From positions 1-10,413 of the forward strand of contig JALQUL010000004.1 of assembly GCA_023260735.1 (NCBI GenBank): 10,413 nucleotides of DNA, in the 5' to 3' direction. The notes under the pieces were generated by a model. It saw only the letters and a program-made list of their open reading frames with translations, had not been told where the DNA came from and made no database searches. A program made the position numbers and the translations under genes. Of the stretch, positions 7,535-10,413 are shown piece after piece (position 1 is the first letter of the stretch; every line of letters begins with the position of its first letter). The DNA is from Limnohabitans sp. Lineage in GTDB: Bacteria; Pseudomonadota; Gammaproteobacteria; Burkholderiales; Burkholderiaceae_C.

Positions 7535-8455
7535 TTAACAGTTTATTTCGGTGACTAAACGCTCAACTCCAATTTGCCAATTTGGCATCAAAAGATTAAA
7601 TTGAGTCTCTATTAATTGATGTTGAAGGCGTGAATTAAGGGGACGTTTGGCAGGAGTAGGATAGGCACTAGTGGGTATGCCTTGTACTTGACTATGAGAA
7701 ACCTTAAAATTTTTACCTAATTTTTCTGCTGTTTGTAAAACCAATACAGAGTAGTCAAACCAACTACAGCTACCAGAGGCGACTAAATGATACAGGCCCG
7801 CTAGACTTGGGGTTTGTAACGTTTGCACTATAGCGTGCGCAGTGACGTCAGCTATTAAATCCGCTCCTGTAGGAGCTCCAATTTGATCATTAATTACTTT
7901 GAGCTCGAGCTTTTCTTGAGCCAAGCGAAGCATGGTTTTAGCAAAGTTTTGTCCTTTACTGGCGTAAACCCAACTAGTTCTAAAAATTAAATAGTTGCTG
8001 CAATATCTTTGAATCAGTTGTTCGCCCTCTAGTTTACTCAAACCATATAAATTAATAGCTTGAGTGGGGTCGGTTTCTAGTCTTGCTTGATCACCTGTAC
8101 CATCAAAAACATAATCGGTAGAGTAATGCACTAATAAAGCATTGACTGCATGGCAAGACTGTGCCATTGCAGCTACAGCCAATGCATTAATTAAGTGGGC
8201 TTTATCGTAATCTTGTTCTGCTTTATCTACTGCCGTATAAGCGGCTGCATTGACCACTACTTGAGGCTTTAAAGTTTGAATAGTGGTTTGAATGGCCTGG
8301 GTATCTTCAAGATTTCCACTGTAGTTTTGACTGCTTCTATTGAGGGCAACAACAGTACCTAGTAGCAACAAACTGCGTCGCAATTCCCAACCTACTTGAC
8401 CATCGGCTCCAAACAATAAAATGAGTGGCCTAGTTTGCTTTGTCATGACCGACAT
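7535..8455 (-). CDS. rfbD: dTDP-4-dehydrorhamnose reductase RfbD/RmlD
   Basis: An extended short-chain dehydrogenase that reduces dTDP-4-keto-L-rhamnose to dTDP-L-rhamnose with NAD(P)H. Residues 16-22 are the dinucleotide-binding GADGQVG near the N-terminus. NAAAYTAVDKAE (69-80), STDYVFDG (112-119) and the catalytic pair Tyr137/Lys141 in YGLSK are all present. RTSWVYASKGQNF and KVINDQIGAPT are also typical of the family. The 306-residue length is normal. The first ATG (8455) overlaps the end of rfbB by 26 bases; a second ATG at 8446 (fourth codon) is equally possible, and neither has a clear Shine-Dalgarno, which suggests translational coupling to rfbB. Its usual substrate needs the epimerase RfbC, which is not in the window. 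Confidence 0.96.
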   Translation of the reverse strand: MSVMTKQTRPLILLFGADGQVGWELRRSLLLLGTVVALNRSSQNYSGNLEDTQAIQTTIQTLKPQVVVNAAAYTAVDKAEQDYDKAHLINALAVAAMAQSCHAVNALLVHYSTDYVFDGTGDQARLETDPTQAINLYGLSKLEGEQLIQRYCSNYLIFRTSWVYASKGQNFAKTMLRLAQEKLELKVINDQIGAPTGADLIADVTAHAIVQTLQTPSLAGLYHLVASGSCSWFDYSVLVLQTAEKLGKNFKVSHSQVQGIPTSAYPTPAKRPLNSRLQHQLIETQFNLLMPNWQIGVERLVTEINC

Positions 8456-9503
8456 AATGTTTGTTCATCCAATCCTTGTAGGCACCACTTTGCACATTGG
8501 CTACCCATTGTTGATTGTCTAAATACCATTGAAGTGTTTTACGAATACCTGTTTCAAAGGTTTCAGAGGGCTTCCAGCCCAATTCATTGGCAATTTTACT
8601 GGCATCTATTGCATAACGACGATCATGGCCAGGACGGTCAGTGACAAAGGTAATTTGTTCTTGATATTTTTTACCATCGGTGCGCGGTCGCATTTCATTT
8701 AATAAATCACATACCATATGCACAATATCAAGGTTGGGTTTTTCATTCCAGCCACCAACGTTATAAGTTTCACCAGTTACGCCTTTTTGCAATACACAAC
8801 GAATCGCACTGCAATGATCTTTTACATATAACCAGTCTCTAATTTGTTGCCCATCGCCATATACAGGTAAATTTTTACCCGCTAAGGCATTCACAATCAT
8901 TAAAGGAATTAGTTTTTCTGGAAAGTGGTAGGGTCCATAATTATTGGAACAATTAGTAGTCAGCACAGGCAAACCATAAGTGTGGTGGTAGGCTCTGACT
9001 AAATGGTCACTCGCTGCTTTACTAGCCGAGTAAGGACTATTGGGTTCGAAATTTTTTTTCTCGGTAAAAGCGGGGTCTATTTTAGACAAGGAGCCATACA
9101 CTTCATCAGTAGAAACATGTAAAAACCTAAACGCCAAAGCTGGTCCTGGTGCTAAAGATTTAAAATAAGACTTGGCTGCTTCTAATAACTGAAAGGTGCC
9201 CACAATATTAGTTTGAATAAAGTCGGCTGGCCCATGTATAGATCTATCGACATGTGATTCTGCTGCAAAATTAATAATTGCACGAGGCTGATACTTATTG
9301 AATAATTCACGCATTAAATCACCATTGGCAATATCGGCCTGTACAAAAATATGCTTTGTATTACCTTGTAAATCTTGTAGGTTTTCAAGGTTTCCTGCAT
9401 AAGTTAATTTGTCAATATTGAGTACCGCTTCATCGCTTTGCGCACACCAATCTAAAACAAAATTAGAACCAATAAATCCTGCACCGCCAGTCACTACAAT
9501 CAT
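8430..9503 (-). CDS. rfbB: dTDP-glucose 4,6-dehydratase RfbB/RmlB
   Basis: Converts dTDP-glucose to dTDP-4-keto-6-deoxyglucose using tightly bound NAD+, the second step of dTDP-rhamnose synthesis and a branch point to other 6-deoxysugars. The 357-residue length is normal. GGAGFIG (6-12) binds NAD. AAESHVDRS (80-88), the Thr132-Asp133-Glu134 active-site set in STDEVYG, Tyr158/Lys162 in YSASK, NNYGPYHFPEKLIPL and the late RPGHDRRYAID are all in place. ACAAGG six bases before the ATG supports this start. It begins 48 bases after the sugar transferase and overlaps rfbD, so it is probably mid-operon. I see no sign of decay. Confidence 0.97.
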   Translation of the reverse strand: MIVVTGGAGFIGSNFVLDWCAQSDEAVLNIDKLTYAGNLENLQDLQGNTKHIFVQADIANGDLMRELFNKYQPRAIINFAAESHVDRSIHGPADFIQTNIVGTFQLLEAAKSYFKSLAPGPALAFRFLHVSTDEVYGSLSKIDPAFTEKKNFEPNSPYSASKAASDHLVRAYHHTYGLPVLTTNCSNNYGPYHFPEKLIPLMIVNALAGKNLPVYGDGQQIRDWLYVKDHCSAIRCVLQKGVTGETYNVGGWNEKPNLDIVHMVCDLLNEMRPRTDGKKYQEQITFVTDRPGHDRRYAIDASKIANELGWKPSETFETGIRKTLQWYLDNQQWVANVQSGAYKDWMNKHYVGHDKAN

Positions 9504-9509
9504 GATAAA

Positions 9510-9515
9510 CCTTGT
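9510..9515 (-). promoter_or_regulatory. Ribosome binding site of rfbB
   Basis: ACAAGG on the minus strand, six bases upstream of the rfbB ATG at 9503. It supports the chosen start. Confidence 0.6.
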
Positions 9516-9551
9516 GTTTTAAATATAAATAATAGAGTGTACCAATAACAT

Positions 9552-10037
9552 TTAAACTAAAATTTGAATAGTTTTAATTATTATTTTCAAATCTTGTTGA
9601 AAACTATACTGTTTAGTGTACTCCATATAGAAAGCGATTTTAATCGGTAATACCTCTTCTATATATGCTTTTTCTGGATCTTGGGCTTTACCCAAAATTT
9701 CGTTTTCATCTCGGAATGCTATAGAAGCGTTATCGGTAATACCTGGTCTTACACTTAAAACCCTTTGCTTTTGCTCGGGTGTATAACAAGCTATATATTT
9801 AGGTACTTCTGGCCTTGGGCCGACAATACTCATTGTGCCTAGTAGCACATTAATTAGTTGTGGTAATTCGTCTAGCTTGGTTTTTCTAATAAAAGCGCCC
9901 GATTTTGTGACTCGTGCATCTTGGCCCACCGTAATTAACAAACCAGCAGTTTGCGCAGAAGTAGGCATAAACATTGATCTAAATTTCAAAATTTCAAAGT
10001 TTTTTTCATACCTACCCACTCTGGTTTGCTTGAAAAA
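9552..10037 (-). CDS. Bacterial sugar transferase (polyprenyl-phosphate phosphoglycosyltransferase), 5' end lost
   Basis: About 161 residues resemble the catalytic domain of WcaJ/WbaP/PglC-type enzymes, which move a phosphosugar from a nucleotide sugar onto undecaprenyl phosphate to start glycan assembly at the inner membrane. Motifs in order: FFKQTRVGRYEKNFEILKFR with SM, the Asp-Glu of KLDELPQLINVL, MSIVGPRPEVPKY, YTPEQKQRVLSVRPGITD and YIEEVLPIKIAFY. The usual GDMS is GTMS here. Similarity stops before FF at 10037: the expected Pro-Val is replaced, and the transmembrane anchor upstream is missing. The same frame stays open to 10244, but that part is antisense to a GC-rich MBL gene and is not a real extension. 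The gene is therefore cut by a sequence junction, either an assembly chimera or a rearrangement, rather than decayed by mutation. Confidence 0.85.
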   Translation of the reverse strand, partial: FFKQTRVGRYEKNFEILKFRSMFMPTSAQTAGLLITVGQDARVTKSGAFIRKTKLDELPQLINVLLGTMSIVGPRPEVPKYIACYTPEQKQRVLSVRPGITDNASIAFRDENEILGKAQDPEKAYIEEVLPIKIAFYMEYTKQYSFQQDLKIIIKTIQILV

Positions 10038-10040
10038 GCC
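10020..10040. other. Abrupt junction between AT-rich and GC-rich DNA
   Basis: Left of here the sequence is AT-rich and codes for the sugar transferase on the minus strand. Right of here it is clearly GC-rich and codes for an MBL-fold protein on the plus strand. Both reading frames are incomplete at the same point and overlap only by about 12 bases. Confidence 0.75.
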
Positions 10041-10413
10041 GTCAAGGCCGTGACGCCGCAGCCCATCCGCTGGGTGCTCAACACCGGCTCGCAAGACCAC
10101 CGCTGGCTTGGTAACGACTACTTTGCCCGTCGTGGTGCCGAGGTACACGCCCAAGCGGCCACGGTACAAACGCAAAAGGCTTCGGCCGAGCAGCAGCTGG
10201 CGGGCTTGAAGCGTTTTGTGGGCGACCAGATCAAGGGCACCCAACCGGGCTACGCCTCAGTGGTGCATGCAGGCCCCGAGGCTGCGGTCACACTCGGTGG
10301 TGTGCAGTTTCAGTGGGTGCAGACCAGTGCGCATTACCCCGGCGACACGCTGATTCATCTGCCCCAGTCTTCGGTCACTTTCACGGGCGACCTGGTGTAT
10401 GTCGACCGTTTGC
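10026..10413 (+). CDS. MBL-fold metallo-hydrolase, internal fragment
   Basis: A plus-strand frame open to the window end, starting within the junction and lacking its true N-terminus. It reads LLEKAVKAVTPQPIRWVLNT, then GSQDHRWLGNDYFARRGAEV and later TSAHYPGDTLIHLPQ, TFTGDLVYVDRL. The second His with PGD, and the TGD-x-VYVDR strand, are typical of MBL-fold hydrolases. The first metal site, normally NTH-x-H-x-DH, appears as NTGSQDH, so two of the usual histidines are absent and only DH remains. I recall a proteobacterial subfamily with a similar NTGGQDHRWLGN motif. GC-rich codon use differs sharply from every other gene here and suggests another source, possibly a betaproteobacterium. Substrate unknown. 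Confidence 0.75.
   Translation, partial: MLEKAVKAVTPQPIRWVLNTGSQDHRWLGNDYFARRGAEVHAQAATVQTQKASAEQQLAGLKRFVGDQIKGTQPGYASVVHAGPEAAVTLGGVQFQWVQTSAHYPGDTLIHLPQSSVTFTGDLVYVDRL

Noticed and set aside
9835..10053. 72-codon plus-strand open frame
   Set aside because: It is antisense to the conserved sugar transferase motifs and in a different frame from the MBL fragment.
10038..10244. Upstream extension of the sugar transferase frame on the minus strand
   Set aside because: The residues here are basic and low in family features, and they are the exact antisense of a clear MBL-fold reading on the plus strand. The open frame is a by-product of high GC.

Overview
This window looks like part of a surface-polysaccharide (O-antigen/LPS) locus from an AT-rich Gram-negative bacterium, probably a proteobacterium. 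That reading rests on dTDP-rhamnose genes, remains of a Wzm/Wzt ABC exporter, a large polysaccharide-type methyltransferase and a lipoprotein-type secreted protease. No gene places the organism more precisely. No rRNA, tRNA or CRISPR array was seen.

Layout, read along the minus strand from the right. A bacterial sugar transferase (9552-10037) lacks its N-terminus because the sequence switches abruptly near 10037 to GC-rich DNA carrying a plus-strand MBL-fold hydrolase fragment. Next come rfbB (8430-9503), rfbD (7535-8455) and rfbA (6607-7494), all intact and tightly packed. No rfbC is present. Then follows about 2.3 kb of decay (4289-6554): the start of wzm, an IS5-type transposase remnant lying in the opposite direction inside wzm, the end of wzm, and a wzt running on directly from it. 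These carry nonsense codons, small indels and internal deletions. Immediately downstream an intact class I SAM-dependent methyltransferase (2244-4232) survives. After a roughly 300-base AT-rich gap with inverted repeats comes a subtilisin-family (S8) lipoprotein peptidase that runs off the left edge (1-1947).

How the parts fit. The ancestral order was probably sugar transferase - rfbB - rfbD - rfbA - wzm - wzt - methyltransferase, transcribed as one unit. The Rfb enzymes make a dTDP-6-deoxyhexose donor, the sugar transferase starts a lipid-linked glycan, Wzm/Wzt would have exported the finished chain, and the methyltransferase may modify or cap it. Here the exporter is dead while genes on both sides remain open. 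Export therefore either uses another route or the locus is mid-decay. The right-hand end should be treated as a possible assembly chimera.
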